From positions 124,001 through 188,000 of the forward strand of contig NZ_JAGTPK010000004.1 of NCBI RefSeq assembly GCF_021147775.1: a DNA stretch of 64,000 nucleotides, given 5' to 3'. The position numbers and the translations under genes are program-made. Under the pieces are notes generated by a model that saw only the letters and a program-made list of their open reading frames with translations, was not told where the DNA came from and did not search any database. This DNA is from Pseudomonas californiensis (GTDB taxonomy: Bacteria > Pseudomonadota > Gammaproteobacteria > Pseudomonadales > Pseudomonadaceae). How positions within the stretch are numbered: position 1 is the first letter of the stretch; every line of letters begins with the position of its first letter. Positions 15,781 to 24,398 of the stretch are shown here, piece after piece.

Positions 15781-16509
15781 ATGTCGTTACGCATCTGTAT
15801 TCTGGAAACCGATATTCTGCGCCCCGAGTTGGTAGAGCAATATCACGGTTATGGGCGCATGTTCGAGCTGCTGTTCGCACGCCAGCCTATTGCTGCTACG
15901 TTCACGGTTTATAACGTGATGCAGGGCGTATACCCTTCGGAAGATGAGCAGTTTGATGCTTACCTTGTCACCGGAAGCAAGGCCGATTCATTCGGTGTCG
16001 ACCCCTGGATTCAAACGCTGAAGATTTACCTGCTCAAGCTGTACGAGCGTGGCGACAAGTTGCTGGGTATTTGCTTCGGTCATCAGTTGCTGGCATTGCT
16101 GCTGGGCGGCAAGACCGAGCGCGCGACTCAGGGTTGGGGTGTGGGCACTCACCATTATCAGTTGGCGGCCGCCACGGCCTGGATGACGCCTGCGGTGGAC
16201 AAGCTGACCCTGTTGATCAGCCATCAGGACCAGGTCACGGAGTTGCCGCAGAATGCCACTGTGATCGCCTCCAGCGAGTTCTGCCCGTTCGCCGCCTACC
16301 ACATCAATCATCAGGTGCTGTGTTTCCAGGGGCATCCCGAGTTCATTCACGACTATTCGCGTACGTTACTGGATATTCGCCAGCAGTCGCTGGGCGAGCA
16401 GGTCTATCAGAAAGGCGTGGCCAGCCTGGAACACGACCACCATGGCGTGACCGTTGCTGAATGGATGATGCGTTTCGTGGCACACAAGCCAGAGTCTCCA
16501 GCGCTCTGA
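15781..16509 (+). CDS. class I glutamine amidotransferase-like protein
   Basis: 242 residues, cytosolic. The triad of the GATase1 fold is intact: Cys98 in LGICFGHQLLA, His185 and Glu187 in FQGHPEF. The protein resembles stand-alone GMP-synthase-like amidotransferases without a synthase domain, so it probably hydrolyses a gamma-glutamyl or glutamine-like substrate or supplies ammonia to a separate partner. No partner enzyme is adjacent; corA is convergent. The ATG follows aggtccctccgtc. The function beyond glutaminase chemistry is unknown. Confidence 0.85.
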   Translation: MSLRICILETDILRPELVEQYHGYGRMFELLFARQPIAATFTVYNVMQGVYPSEDEQFDAYLVTGSKADSFGVDPWIQTLKIYLLKLYERGDKLLGICFGHQLLALLLGGKTERATQGWGVGTHHYQLAAATAWMTPAVDKLTLLISHQDQVTELPQNATVIASSEFCPFAAYHINHQVLCFQGHPEFIHDYSRTLLDIRQQSLGEQVYQKGVASLEHDHHGVTVAEWMMRFVAHKPESPAL

Positions 16510-16588
16510 TCACAATCACCCTGTGCGCACAGCGGAGCATTACCGTTGTGCGACAGGATGCAGCTTTCTTTCTTCGCGTCGTCGGCGC

Positions 16589-17560
16589 CTAGAGCCAGCC
16601 CGAACGCTTGAAGCTCGCAAACAGCGCCGAGCAGCCGCCCACAATCACGCCCAGCACAATGAAGTACCCGTAATGCCAGGTCAGTTCGGGCATGTTCTCG
16701 AAATTCATCCCATAGATGCCAGCGATGGCCGTCGGGAATGCGAGGATCGCTGCCCAACCGGCGAACTTGCGTTGCACGATACTTTGCCGGGATGACTCCA
16801 GCAGCAGACCGATTTCAATGGTCTGGCTGGCGATGTCGCACAGGTTGCCCAAGTCTTCCATCTGTCGTTTGACATGAATTTCCACGTCCCGGAAGTACGG
16901 GCGCATGTTCTTGTCGATGAACGGGAAACTCAGCTTCTGCAGTTCTTCGCCCACTTCTACCATCGGTGCCACGTAGCGGCGCATACGCAACAAGTCACGG
17001 CGCAGCGAATGAATATTCTGGATGTCAGCCTCGCGCAACGCGCCGCCCAGAACGTTCTGCTCCAATACTTCCAGTTCGGCATGAATCGCTTCGGTCACGG
17101 GCTGGTAGTTTTCGGTCACAAAGTCGAGCAGGGCGTACAAAACAAAGTCTTCGCCGTGCTCAAGCAACAGTGGCCTGGCTTCGCAGCGCTGGCGCACCAG
17201 CCCATAAGACTTGGAATGGCCGTTGCGTGAAGTAATGATGTAGCCCTTGCCAGCGAAGATATGGGTTTCTATAAACAGCAATTTTCCGTTATCACGCACC
17301 GGGGCGTAAGTCACGATAAACAGGGCGTCGCCGAAGGTTTCGAGCTTGGGACGACTGTGCACTTCCATGGCATCTTCAAGGGCCAGTTCATGCAAATTGA
17401 ACTGGTTCTTCAAGCTGGTCAGTTCTTGCGCGTTGGGCTGCTCCAGGCCGATCCACACAAAGTGGTCGGGCTTGGCGGCCCATGCCGCGCCTTCGTCGAG
17501 GGTGATGTCGCGGACTTTTTTGCCTTTGCTGTAAACCGCTGCTGCAACAACTCGACCCAT
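16589..17560 (-). CDS. corA: CorA-family magnesium/cobalt transporter
   Basis: 323-residue inner-membrane channel. It has a long N-terminal cytoplasmic domain, a coiled stalk, and two C-terminal membrane helices joined by the family signature GMNFENMPE, the periplasmic selectivity loop. The first helix is in AAILAFPTAIAGIYGMNF and the second in YGYFIVLGVIVGGCSALFASF; a basic end (KRSGWL) follows. The pattern fits Mg2+ uptake, though some CorA relatives export zinc. It starts MGRVVAAAVYSKGKKV. Convergent with the amidotransferase gene; the crotonase gene upstream on the same strand has its own terminator between them. Confidence 0.92.
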   Translation of the reverse strand: MGRVVAAAVYSKGKKVRDITLDEGAAWAAKPDHFVWIGLEQPNAQELTSLKNQFNLHELALEDAMEVHSRPKLETFGDALFIVTYAPVRDNGKLLFIETHIFAGKGYIITSRNGHSKSYGLVRQRCEARPLLLEHGEDFVLYALLDFVTENYQPVTEAIHAELEVLEQNVLGGALREADIQNIHSLRRDLLRMRRYVAPMVEVGEELQKLSFPFIDKNMRPYFRDVEIHVKRQMEDLGNLCDIASQTIEIGLLLESSRQSIVQRKFAGWAAILAFPTAIAGIYGMNFENMPELTWHYGYFIVLGVIVGGCSALFASFKRSGWL

Positions 17561-17650
17561 GGTGCTATCGCTTCTTCAATGTGGCAGTGGCGCATCAAAC
17601 GATGCGCTGTGGCTGATGAGATTATCCAAACGCCTACGAGTTCGCCCACA

Positions 17651-17676
17651 AACAAAAGCCCGCATCTGCGGGCTTT
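17651..17676 (-). terminator. terminator of the crotonase-family gene
   Basis: Perfect 10-bp stem aaagcccgca/tgcgggcttt with a 2-base loop immediately after the minus-strand stop at 17679; the minus strand then reads tttgtttgt. Confidence 0.85.
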
Positions 17677-17678
17677 GA

Positions 17679-18374
17679 TCAACCTTGAAGCGAGTGCTGT
17701 TTATCCAGTTCAATCGCAGCGTCGAGGGTGTCGAGCAATGCTTTTCTGACCTTGAGCTTGGTTTTCTTGTGGGCGTTCATGTTGATTTTTTTCAGTTGAG
17801 TTGCAACCGCACGCGCCGTTTCGGGCAGCGCTTCGATGCTGACCACCTGATCCAGGAAACCTGCCGCCATGGCGTCCTGCGGGTTGAAGATCTCGGCGTT
17901 GATGACCGAGCGATTGAACGCCGACTTGCGGAGTCGATCGCGCGCCAGTTCGATACCTGCGTGGTGCATGGTCATGCCGATCTGAATTTCGTTGAGGCCG
18001 ATGTTGAACGCGCCTTCCACACCTATCCGATAGTCTGCCGAGAGCAGCAGAAAGGCACCTTTGGCTATGGCATGGCCCGGGCAGGCAACAATCACGGGGA
18101 ATGGATGCGAAAGCAGCCTTCTTGCCAGGGTCGAACCCTGGGCAACCAGATTGATCGCGGCTTCGGCACTCGAGGTCATGACCTTGAGGTCATAGCCACC
18201 CGAGAGAATGCCCGGCTGCCCGGTCACGATCACTACCGCGCGGTCTTTTTCGGCCTGATCCAGTGCGCTGTTGAGCGCGATGATGACTTCCGGAGAAATG
18301 GCATTGACCTTGCCATTGTTCAGGGTCAGGGTGGCGATACCATCGTCCAGGTGGTACGAGACCAGATCACTCAT
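17679..18374 (-). CDS. crotonase / enoyl-CoA hydratase family protein
   Basis: 231 residues, shorter than classical enoyl-CoA hydratases (about 260). The crotonase core is present: IATLTLNNGKVNAIS at the N-terminus, the oxyanion-hole strand VIVTGQPGILSGGYDL, and VIVACPGHAIAKGAFLLLSADYRIG. The usual catalytic Glu pair is not obvious. IGLNEIQIGM carries one Glu, so hydratase activity is possible, but an isomerase or thioesterase-like reaction cannot be excluded. The C-terminal helices are basic (KKINMNAHKKTKLKVRKALL). Single-gene unit, starting MSDLVSYHLDDG. Confidence 0.85.
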   Translation of the reverse strand: MSDLVSYHLDDGIATLTLNNGKVNAISPEVIIALNSALDQAEKDRAVVIVTGQPGILSGGYDLKVMTSSAEAAINLVAQGSTLARRLLSHPFPVIVACPGHAIAKGAFLLLSADYRIGVEGAFNIGLNEIQIGMTMHHAGIELARDRLRKSAFNRSVINAEIFNPQDAMAAGFLDQVVSIEALPETARAVATQLKKINMNAHKKTKLKVRKALLDTLDAAIELDKQHSLQG

Positions 18375-18548
18375 GACGCGATTCCTTTTATTGAAGTGAG
18401 CAGACGTTACTCACCCGCAATGAGCAGGTAAAGCGCTGACTGATGGGTCACTGAACGGGTTACTGCGTAATGGCCTGTCTGGCGGCGTTCAGTGCAGCTT
18501 TGGCAGAGGATTTGGCCCGAAAATCCATTAAGTAATGGTATGCCCAGG

Positions 18549-18842
18549 TCAGGGCTGGATTTCGTTGAGTTCGCAATACTCGCCCCAGTCCATTCCGAGC
18601 GCCTCGGCCACTTGGGCATGAGCTTCCAGGCGCATGCTCTTGAGTTGTTCTGGTGACTCTGCGATCAGCTCCAGCGCCAACTCCCAGGGTTCGATGCCCT
18701 GACTGTCCGCCTCATCTTCAAACGCCCACTGCAACTGCTGCTTTTGCTCTTCGACGCTGAGGCTGCTGATTTCATCCTTCAGGGTCGGATGGGTCGAGAG
18801 GTATTTCGCCAGCGCGGCCTCGTTCCACTCAAGTGCATTCAT
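18549..18842 (-). CDS. small acidic hypothetical protein (DUF6388-like)
   Basis: 97 residues, very acidic and mostly helical, beginning MNALEWNEAALAKYLSTHPT. Notable segments are VEEQKQQLQWAFEDEADSQG and WELALELIAESPEQLKSMRL, each an amphipathic helix. I associate this pattern with the Pseudomonas DUF6388 family, with moderate certainty. No membrane segment, signal peptide or catalytic motif. A gaggaaccggt site precedes the ATG. Function unknown. Confidence 0.65.
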   Translation of the reverse strand: MNALEWNEAALAKYLSTHPTLKDEISSLSVEEQKQQLQWAFEDEADSQGIEPWELALELIAESPEQLKSMRLEAHAQVAEALGMDWGEYCELNEIQP

Positions 18843-19008
18843 ACCGGTTCCTCACACTGTTCTGATGGTCAGGCTGCAATCATGTGCGGCCCCACGGGAG
18901 GGTGAGATTGTGAGGGAGCAGAGAAATGCGTGCCAATGATGTCATAACACTTGCCGCAAATAATCGCGGTAGAGTTACCCAGGAACCATTTATCAGCAGG
19001 AGATCAAC

Positions 19009-19323
19009 ATGATCAAAGTCAGCGTGCTTTATCCGTATCAGAAAGATGCCCGTTTCGACCATGATTACTACCGTGACCAGCATATGCCGCTGGTGCAGTC
19101 CTTGATGGGCGAGCATTGCACGCGCTACAGCGTCGACAAGGGACTGGGTGGCGCAACGCCGGGTTCCGATCCGCTGTACATTGGCATGTGCCATATCTTC
19201 TGCGAGTCGATCGAAGCCTTTCAGGCTGGTATGGGTCCACACGCCGAACGCATCAACGCCGACATCATCAATTACACGGACCTGATACCGGTCATTCAGA
19301 TCAGCGAAGTTCGTGTGGAGTGA
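19009..19323 (+). CDS. EthD-family protein
   Basis: 104-residue dimeric alpha/beta-barrel type protein. The start MIKVSVLYPYQKDARFDHDYY and the DQHMPLV segment are the typical EthD (ferredoxin-like) signature. The second half has SIEAFQAGMGPHAERINADIINYT. Relatives assist in ether or polyketide-like oxidations or act as small cyclases, but many are orphan genes; no oxidase is adjacent here. The ATG follows caggagatcaac. Convergent with the DUF4124 gene. Confidence 0.85.
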   Translation: MIKVSVLYPYQKDARFDHDYYRDQHMPLVQSLMGEHCTRYSVDKGLGGATPGSDPLYIGMCHIFCESIEAFQAGMGPHAERINADIINYTDLIPVIQISEVRVE

Positions 19324-19336
19324 TTGAAGCCTTTGC

Positions 19337-19759
19337 TCAATGATCAGCCAGCGATTCGACTGATCCACGGGGCTTCGAAGAAGTCCCGCCCGATGGATCA
19401 AAGCACTGGCTGTCATAGAGAGGGCTGCGGCACTGCGATGCGACGTTTGGCGGCGGCGGATGGCTCTTCTGAAAAGCCTTGTAGCGTTCGGTCTCGTAAA
19501 CAGTCACTTTAGCGCGGCCGCTGACCTTCAAGTACTCGGTAGCTTTCAGATTGAGTGTGTGAGCAAGGTCGGCCGGTTCGCCCTGGCCCATTATTCTGGG
19601 CGGGCCCGGGCGCTGAACGGCGCTGTGCGAGCTGCTGTCGCACGGCAACGACGTGAAGCTCACCTTGCCGTCGGGTGCGGTGCACTTGAATATCTCGCCC
19701 TGTGCGAGGCCCGTTGCCGCAAACGCAGACAATGCTACTGCCATAGAAAGCCTTTTCAT
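19337..19759 (-). CDS. exported DUF4124-type protein
   Basis: 140 residues with a signal peptide (MKRLSMAVALSAFAATGLAQG) and then a short DUF4124-like domain: EIFKCTAPDGKVSFTSLPC, a WW-like strand pair with two cysteines likely disulfide-bonded. The C-terminal half is Pro/Ser-rich with two further cysteines and looks disordered (SHPPPPNV). The protein is probably periplasmic. Its role is unknown; family members are common in Pseudomonas. The ATG is preceded by ggagataaacc. It stands alone between two convergent or divergent neighbours. Confidence 0.75.
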   Translation of the reverse strand: MKRLSMAVALSAFAATGLAQGEIFKCTAPDGKVSFTSLPCDSSSHSAVQRPGPPRIMGQGEPADLAHTLNLKATEYLKVSGRAKVTVYETERYKAFQKSHPPPPNVASQCRSPLYDSQCFDPSGGTSSKPRGSVESLADH

Positions 19760-19929
19760 GGTTTATCTCCCTGTCGCGCGGGAGGCTACCAGCTGTCCGC
19801 AGGCGTGGCCAGAGTATCGTTTTTGAATGAACGGGGTGTCCGGTGAGGCCCGTTCGTCAGTCTTGTCGCACCTCTGCGCATCAACGGCCTCTGAAGAACA
19901 GGTTTTGGTTTTATATAACGGAGGCGAAC

Positions 19930-20094
19930 ATGACTGACAATAAGGCAAACGGCAGCAGTAAAGACGAGCCTGATTTCGATACGGAATCGCCAGACGCAGA
20001 AGATCCGCAAATGGACCCAACCGAGCCTGCAAAACCACAGGCTAACGAGGAAGGTACCAAGGACGATTACCCTCCTTATAATTCTGAAAAATAA
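19930..20094 (+). CDS. 54-residue acidic, disordered protein
   Basis: Short gene with an excellent ribosome site (ggaggcgaac) before ATG. The product is almost free of hydrophobic residues and rich in Asp, Glu, Pro, Lys and Asn (start MTDNKANGSSKDEPDFDTES, end DDYPPYNSEK), so it should be intrinsically disordered. It resembles small stress-related hydrophilic proteins, but no family is recognised. Its terminator is shared with the convergent cytochrome gene. Confidence 0.65.
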   Translation: MTDNKANGSSKDEPDFDTESPDAEDPQMDPTEPAKPQANEEGTKDDYPPYNSEK

Positions 20095-20099
20095 TCGGT

Positions 20100-20125
20100 T
20101 GCCCCCGGTCTGATCCGGGGGCGCT
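20100..20125. terminator. shared hairpin between convergent genes
   Basis: Perfect 8-bp stem gcccccgg/ccgggggc with a 6-base loop, between the stops at 20094 and 20139. There is no long T-run on either side. Confidence 0.55.
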
Positions 20126-20138
20126 TGATCACCACGCG

Positions 20139-20507
20139 CTACTTGTTGGCGTCCAGGTATTCCAGCAAGACTTCCATGCGCTCATCACTCCCCATCCACC
20201 ACAGCTTCATGCGCGTGCCAGGGACCACCTTGCCTGGGTCCTTGATGTAACTGCGCAGTTGTTCGCGGGTCCAGGTGATATCCGAATCCTTCATCCCCTG
20301 CGTATAGACATACCCTTCCTGTTGCCCGGCCTTACGTCCGATGATGCCATTTAGTGGCGGGCCGAACGCATTGCGCGCTGACGGGCCAATCTTGTGGCAG
20401 CCAGAGCACAAGCGTGTGTACACCCCTTTCCCTTCCTGTGCATCGCCTGCAGCGCTTGCTGCCGTATGGGTTGTCAGCGCCAGCATCAGTAGTGCAATTT
20501 TCTTCAC
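20139..20507 (-). CDS. class I c-type cytochrome, exported
   Basis: 122 residues. A signal peptide (VKKIALLMLALTTHTAASA) is followed by a single haem site CSGCH and the distal methionine region TRMKLWWMG, the plan of small soluble cytochrome c (c2/c550 type) in the periplasm. Conserved GPPLNGIIGRKAG precedes a helix ending LEYLDANK. I chose the GTG at 20507, which follows tggaatattc and puts the basic signal start first; a longer in-frame start is unlikely. The electron donor and acceptor are not visible in the neighbourhood. Confidence 0.85.
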   Translation of the reverse strand: MKKIALLMLALTTHTAASAAGDAQEGKGVYTRLCSGCHKIGPSARNAFGPPLNGIIGRKAGQQEGYVYTQGMKDSDITWTREQLRSYIKDPGKVVPGTRMKLWWMGSDERMEVLLEYLDANK

Positions 20508-21161
20508 GAATATTCCATGTGGGGTCCAACGACCTCTGTCCAAAGCGTTCAATTTAACCCAGTCCTGGAGCAGGCAGAAATCCGGATGAATGTTGGTGCG
20601 GTCAAGAGCCGCATGCGGCTGGGTGACCCATCAAAAGTAGCGGCGTTTTTGCATGATGTGCAGAGCTATCAGTTCCGTGTCCATCGGCGATAGCTGAAGC
20701 ACTTCGACTCATCCGTTCTGCCTGAATGGAAAAGTCCCTGACCCATGTGGGTGGAGTTTTATAAATAAAAAGTTAATTGACGTGATGGTAAAAAAATTCA
20801 TCGGGAGGTTGCTGAAAAAAACAGCAGCTTTTAGTTGTAAGTGGGTAGGTCGTTTGGCGCTTCTTATGGCGTTTGTCATATAACAGGGTGGCAGCGTTAA
20901 AGCCTTTGTTTTAGCGGTTTTGTTCCCTGGCTTTAAGTAATATTTTAGGCGGAAGGCGATATATTGGATCCATCAAGAGCGCGGATTTTCGATAAAAAGT
21001 TTTACTTTTGTTCGGCAATTGATGCACTCTGTCGTGCGATTGACCTGTGTTGTTAGAGTATTCGGTTCCATTAACATGATATTCAAGTTGTCATCAAACA
21101 GTTCCACTCTATGTGGTGTTGATGGTTGCTATTTAAATTAATACCTTTCAAGGAAGCGTCG
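20508..21161. other. AT-rich intergenic region before the serralysin gene
   Basis: A 650-base stretch without a credible gene, visibly richer in A and T than its neighbours from about 20750 on. It should hold the cytochrome promoter at the left and the protease promoter at the right. A ttgctg/cagcag pair around 20808-20830 encloses seven A. No known operator was recognised. Confidence 0.4.
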
Positions 21162-22769
21162 ATGCCCAGCCCGAATGGTTCAACTCCGGTAGATCTGTTG
21201 CAAGAAGAAGCGCCGGATGCGCGCGTGACCAGCTTGCTCTGGGGGCCATACTGGACGCCCGGTGCGCCGAGTGGTGCTCACCTGACTTACAGTTTTCACA
21301 CTGCAAATTCTGTTTATGCCACTGACTACAGTCGGTCTCAGGAGCCAGGCGACGCTTTTTCATTGACGCCAGCTCAGGAAGCGGCTGCCAAGAGCGCGCT
21401 GGATGCGTGGAGCGCTGTCGCGAATATCACCTTCACGCAGGTAGAAGACACCGCGACCAATGTCGGAGACATACGTTTTGGCGGTTTCAAAGGGCTTGTC
21501 GGCAAGGAAATGGGCCAGGCTTATGCACCGGGCGATGTGGCCCGCTCCGGTGATGTCTGGATCGGTCCCGACGTAACGTCTTCTCCAGTCAAGGGCTCGC
21601 TGAGTTACATGACCTTCATCCACGAGATGGGACATGCACTGGGCTTGAAACACCCCTTTGAAGAATCTCAGTACAACGACGTTCTGTTGGACCCCAAGTA
21701 CGAAGATGCCAGCTATACGCTGATGAGCTACACGAACGATTACAGCTACCTGCCGACCACGCCCATGTTGCTGGATGTGCTGACCATGCAGTACCTGTAT
21801 GGCGCGAACATGTCGTATCACGCAGGCAACGACGTATACAAATGGGCGCCGGGTCAGTCGGTGTTCGAAACGATCTGGGACGCCGGCGGCAAGGACACCA
21901 TTGATGCCAGTAATCAGGAGGCATCGGTGCGCATCAACCTTAATGAAGGCGAATTCAGCAAGATCGGCAAGGCGTTCCTTGATTACAACAAGACACCTGA
22001 CAGCCCTACCGTGATGGATTCAGGCCTGGCGATTGCCTATGGCGCACACATTGAAAATGCGATCGGCTCGGCCTTCGATGACACATTGATCGGCAACGAT
22101 CTCGACAACGTACTTGATGGTCGCGGCGGTCGCGATACCTTGATCGGTGGCAAGGGTAATGACACCTATATCGTCGATCAGGCGGATGAAATTCCGCTCT
22201 TGAAAGAACTGGCGGATCAAGGCACCGATACCCTGAAAGTCATGTACAGCAACACGTCGTCCAGCGCTGCTGTGATCGACCTCAGCACCGGTACATTGGC
22301 AAACTTCGAGAACGTTCACTTGAAAGGTGAGGGCGCGTTCAACGTGTTGGGCAACGACCGCAAAAACACCCTGACCGGCAACGACGCGAACAACATACTC
22401 AACGGCGGCGCAGGCAATGACAAGCTGGTGGGCGGTCTGGGTACCGACACACTGATCGGCGGCACCGGTGCTGATCGTTTTGTGTTCAACAGCGTGGCCG
22501 AAGCGGGTCTGGGTCAGACAAAAGATGTGATCGTTGATTTCAATCACAGCGAAGGCGACAAGTTGAGCTTTCTCAAGCTTGATGCAAACGTGGCTACCCC
22601 CAACCTGGATGCTTTTACGTTTATCGGCAGTGCAGACTTCACTGGAGCCGGCCAATTGCGCTTCGTTGATCATGTGCTGTCCGGCAACGTCAACGGCGAC
22701 CTGAAAGCAGACTTCGAAATTCAGCTGGTGGGCGTCAATACTCTTCAGGCTGACGATATCGCGGCTTGA
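21162..22769 (+). CDS. serralysin-like RTX zinc metalloprotease (M10 family)
   Basis: 535 residues. The N-terminal catalytic domain contains the zinc site HEMGHALGLKHP (His154, Glu155, His158, His164) and a Met-turn-like LMSYTNDYSY with the Tyr ligand. It is followed by calcium-binding RTX nonapeptides in two groups: GNDLDNVLDGRGGRDTLIGG and GNDANNILNGGAGNDKLVGG. The M10 C-terminal domain ends VNTLQADDIAA. There is no N-terminal signal peptide, so type I secretion through an AprDEF-like exporter is expected, but no exporter or AprI inhibitor gene is nearby. The ATG at 21162 follows aaggaagcgtc. Close in plan to AprA of Pseudomonas but possibly a paralogue. Confidence 0.9.
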   Translation: MPSPNGSTPVDLLQEEAPDARVTSLLWGPYWTPGAPSGAHLTYSFHTANSVYATDYSRSQEPGDAFSLTPAQEAAAKSALDAWSAVANITFTQVEDTATNVGDIRFGGFKGLVGKEMGQAYAPGDVARSGDVWIGPDVTSSPVKGSLSYMTFIHEMGHALGLKHPFEESQYNDVLLDPKYEDASYTLMSYTNDYSYLPTTPMLLDVLTMQYLYGANMSYHAGNDVYKWAPGQSVFETIWDAGGKDTIDASNQEASVRINLNEGEFSKIGKAFLDYNKTPDSPTVMDSGLAIAYGAHIENAIGSAFDDTLIGNDLDNVLDGRGGRDTLIGGKGNDTYIVDQADEIPLLKELADQGTDTLKVMYSNTSSSAAVIDLSTGTLANFENVHLKGEGAFNVLGNDRKNTLTGNDANNILNGGAGNDKLVGGLGTDTLIGGTGADRFVFNSVAEAGLGQTKDVIVDFNHSEGDKLSFLKLDANVATPNLDAFTFIGSADFTGAGQLRFVDHVLSGNVNGDLKADFEIQLVGVNTLQADDIAA

Positions 22770-22880
22770 TAAAGCCGGAGCGGGTCCGTATGTGACGAGT
22801 ATGCGGATCCGTGAAGGGTGAGTGAAAGAATACTCGGCAATCGCTGAGGCGCCCTTGATCAGTTGGCATCTTTCGCGTTA

Positions 22881-23717
22881 TCAATGCACAAAACCCGTGA
22901 TGCCGAGTAGGGCTCTGACCTCGTCGATAGTAAGTCTCGGGATAATGTCCTCTGGCACTCTGGAAACACTTGAAAGGTTAAAGACCTGGAAGTTTTCGTC
23001 CATAACGTACTTCGACATCAGTTCCAGTGAAGGCAATATTCTGGAGTGATAGTGCTGATCCAGTCCGCAAGGTGAGCAGATACACCCCGGCGTTTCATAA
23101 AACCTTCCAGCCGTCTGATTCAAATCGAAGCCCACCAGAAATACTTTATCGAACCCCAGGTGATACGCCATTTGTATCGCCAGGTACATCACAGTACGGG
23201 CGTCGAAAAAGCCAAGCGTCATGTCTTTGCTGAAACCGATGTCTCTGCTGCGTCGGCTGAACAGTGAATGCTTTCGTACGATTGCAGCATCTCGAATAAG
23301 TATTGATAAAGGCGATGCCCGTTCGGCTTTCTTCAGGGGATAAGCACGGCCCCAAGGTATCTGAACCAGATCGCGCAACTGATCATCCCACAGCGCCACG
23401 TTTTCGCTGTCGCGCATGGCAGCGCTGAACAGTTCGGGTTGCTGTTTGCAGAAGTCCTTGTCCGAACACACGTAGAAGAACGGTCGGACGCCTGCGTCAG
23501 TGAACATCGAGATAGCCCCATTCATGGTGATCATGGGTATGCAGGACATTTCCCTGATGGGGAAGTCGGTTGCCGAGCTTCCGGATCCGATTAGAAACAC
23601 GGGGCCTTTTCCAATACCCTTACAGTCATGAAAGTCATTATTTACAGAGTCGAGCTCACCTTCTTTTACTCCGGAGCGCTGACTGTAATGTGATGTCTTT
23701 AGATAGAGTGTGTTCAT
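22881..23717 (-). CDS. DUF115-like Rossmann protein, possible LPS/polysaccharide role
   Basis: 278 residues. Near residue 40 is a glycine-rich nucleotide-binding strand and loop (PVFLIGSGSSATDFPI), then MITMNGAISMFTDAGVRPFFYV. A C-terminal MYLAIQMAYHLGFDKVFLVGFDLN is the pattern of DUF115/MptE-like and some glycan-modifying enzymes (for example sialyltransferase-like folds). A Cys-rich CICSPCG follows. I infer a role in surface glycan or LPS-core modification, without certainty. The ribosome site is weak. Base composition is AT-richer than the rest of the window, which suggests transfer. Convergent with the protease gene. Confidence 0.6.
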   Translation of the reverse strand: MNTLYLKTSHYSQRSGVKEGELDSVNNDFHDCKGIGKGPVFLIGSGSSATDFPIREMSCIPMITMNGAISMFTDAGVRPFFYVCSDKDFCKQQPELFSAAMRDSENVALWDDQLRDLVQIPWGRAYPLKKAERASPLSILIRDAAIVRKHSLFSRRSRDIGFSKDMTLGFFDARTVMYLAIQMAYHLGFDKVFLVGFDLNQTAGRFYETPGCICSPCGLDQHYHSRILPSLELMSKYVMDENFQVFNLSSVSRVPEDIIPRLTIDEVRALLGITGFVH

Positions 23718-24071
23718 GGCATTTTGATTGCTAAATGATGGCGACGGGGACGTTTAGTTGGAGTTGCATCATTGGAAGCAGATCGATATTAAGGGCCGAG
23801 TATATAGTCCAGTCAAGGATGATTTGATGTCCAGTGGGTAGGAAAGTGTAAAGTTATCCTGACATCAGTGAGCTGGATACGTGTTTTTAGTGCTTGGCTT
23901 ATTACAGTAATGAGGTTGAGTAGCGCTGGTAAGTGACACTTTAGAGGGGGAAGTTCTTGATGGCGAAAGGTTTTTTAGAGCAGGGGAGAGGTTGTCGGCC
24001 CATGAAGGCTCATTGCTTGCCTCGCATCAGGTTTGCCCTGAAGTTGCCTTGAGTCCGCACATCAGAAACGC
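23718..24071. other. AT-rich non-coding stretch beside tRNA-Ser
   Basis: No supported gene. Only a 30-codon frame at 23960-24052 behind a gggggaag site was seen, and it lacks any recognisable feature. This is the 3' side of the minus-strand tRNA, where integrative elements usually insert; no integrase or duplicated tRNA end was found. Confidence 0.35.
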
Positions 24072-24106
24072 AAAAGCCCCGACTTTCGTTAGAAAATCGG
24101 GGCCTT
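24072..24106 (-). terminator. terminator of tRNA-Ser
   Basis: Minus-strand stem gccccgattttc paired with gaaagtcggggc (one T-G pair), followed by tttt. It lies 15 bases beyond the 3' end of the tRNA. Confidence 0.85.
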
Positions 24107-24120
24107 GGCTTGACTCAATA

Positions 24121-24210
24121 TGGCGGTGAAGGAGGGATTCGAACCCTCGATACAATTTCTTGTATACACACTTTCCAGGCGTGCTCCTTAAGCCACTCGG
24201 ACACCTCACC
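24121..24210 (-). tRNA. tRNA-Ser (anticodon GGA)
   Basis: Minus-strand 90-base class II tRNA with a genome-encoded CCA. Acceptor arm ggtgagg pairs with the 3' side cttcacc. The anticodon loop ctggaaa gives GGA, reading UCC/UCU. A long variable arm (atacaagaaattgtat region) and the T-loop ggttcgaatcc are visible. Serine tRNAs have exactly this long extra arm. Its 3' end faces the AT-rich stretch to the left. Confidence 0.95.
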
Positions 24211-24342
24211 GTATCTCGCTGACAACGTTGTGTCTGTCGAGGCGCGCTAATGTAGTCGAAAGCTTTCCTTAACGCAAAACTTTTTTTCAGAATTTTCATG
24301 TGGTTAAGCAAATTTGCCGGTGTATGGTTGAATCAAGACCGG

Positions 24343-24368
24343 CCTCGGCGCGTGAAGAGGCGCCGAGG
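24343..24368 (-). terminator. hairpin after the SDR gene
   Basis: Perfect 9-bp stem cctcggcgc/gcgccgagg with an 8-base loop, 30 bases after the minus-strand stop at 24399. The following minus sequence is only weakly T-rich. Confidence 0.5.
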
Positions 24369-24398
24369 GCGGACGTGCAGGCAGTTACAGCGGCAAGC

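Noticed and set aside
18460..18528. 22-codon frame on the minus strand after the DUF6388-like gene (MDFRAKSSAKAALNAARQ)
   Set aside because: Protein-like composition but no ribosome site at the ATG; too short to claim without expression data.
22770..22880. Imperfect inverted repeat ggtccgtat ... atgcggatcc between protease and DUF115-like genes
   Set aside because: Several mismatches and no T-run; not called a terminator.
23960..24052. 30-codon frame behind a gggggaag site near tRNA-Ser
   Set aside because: The product has no recognisable feature and lies in AT-rich non-coding DNA; the G-rich site may be chance.
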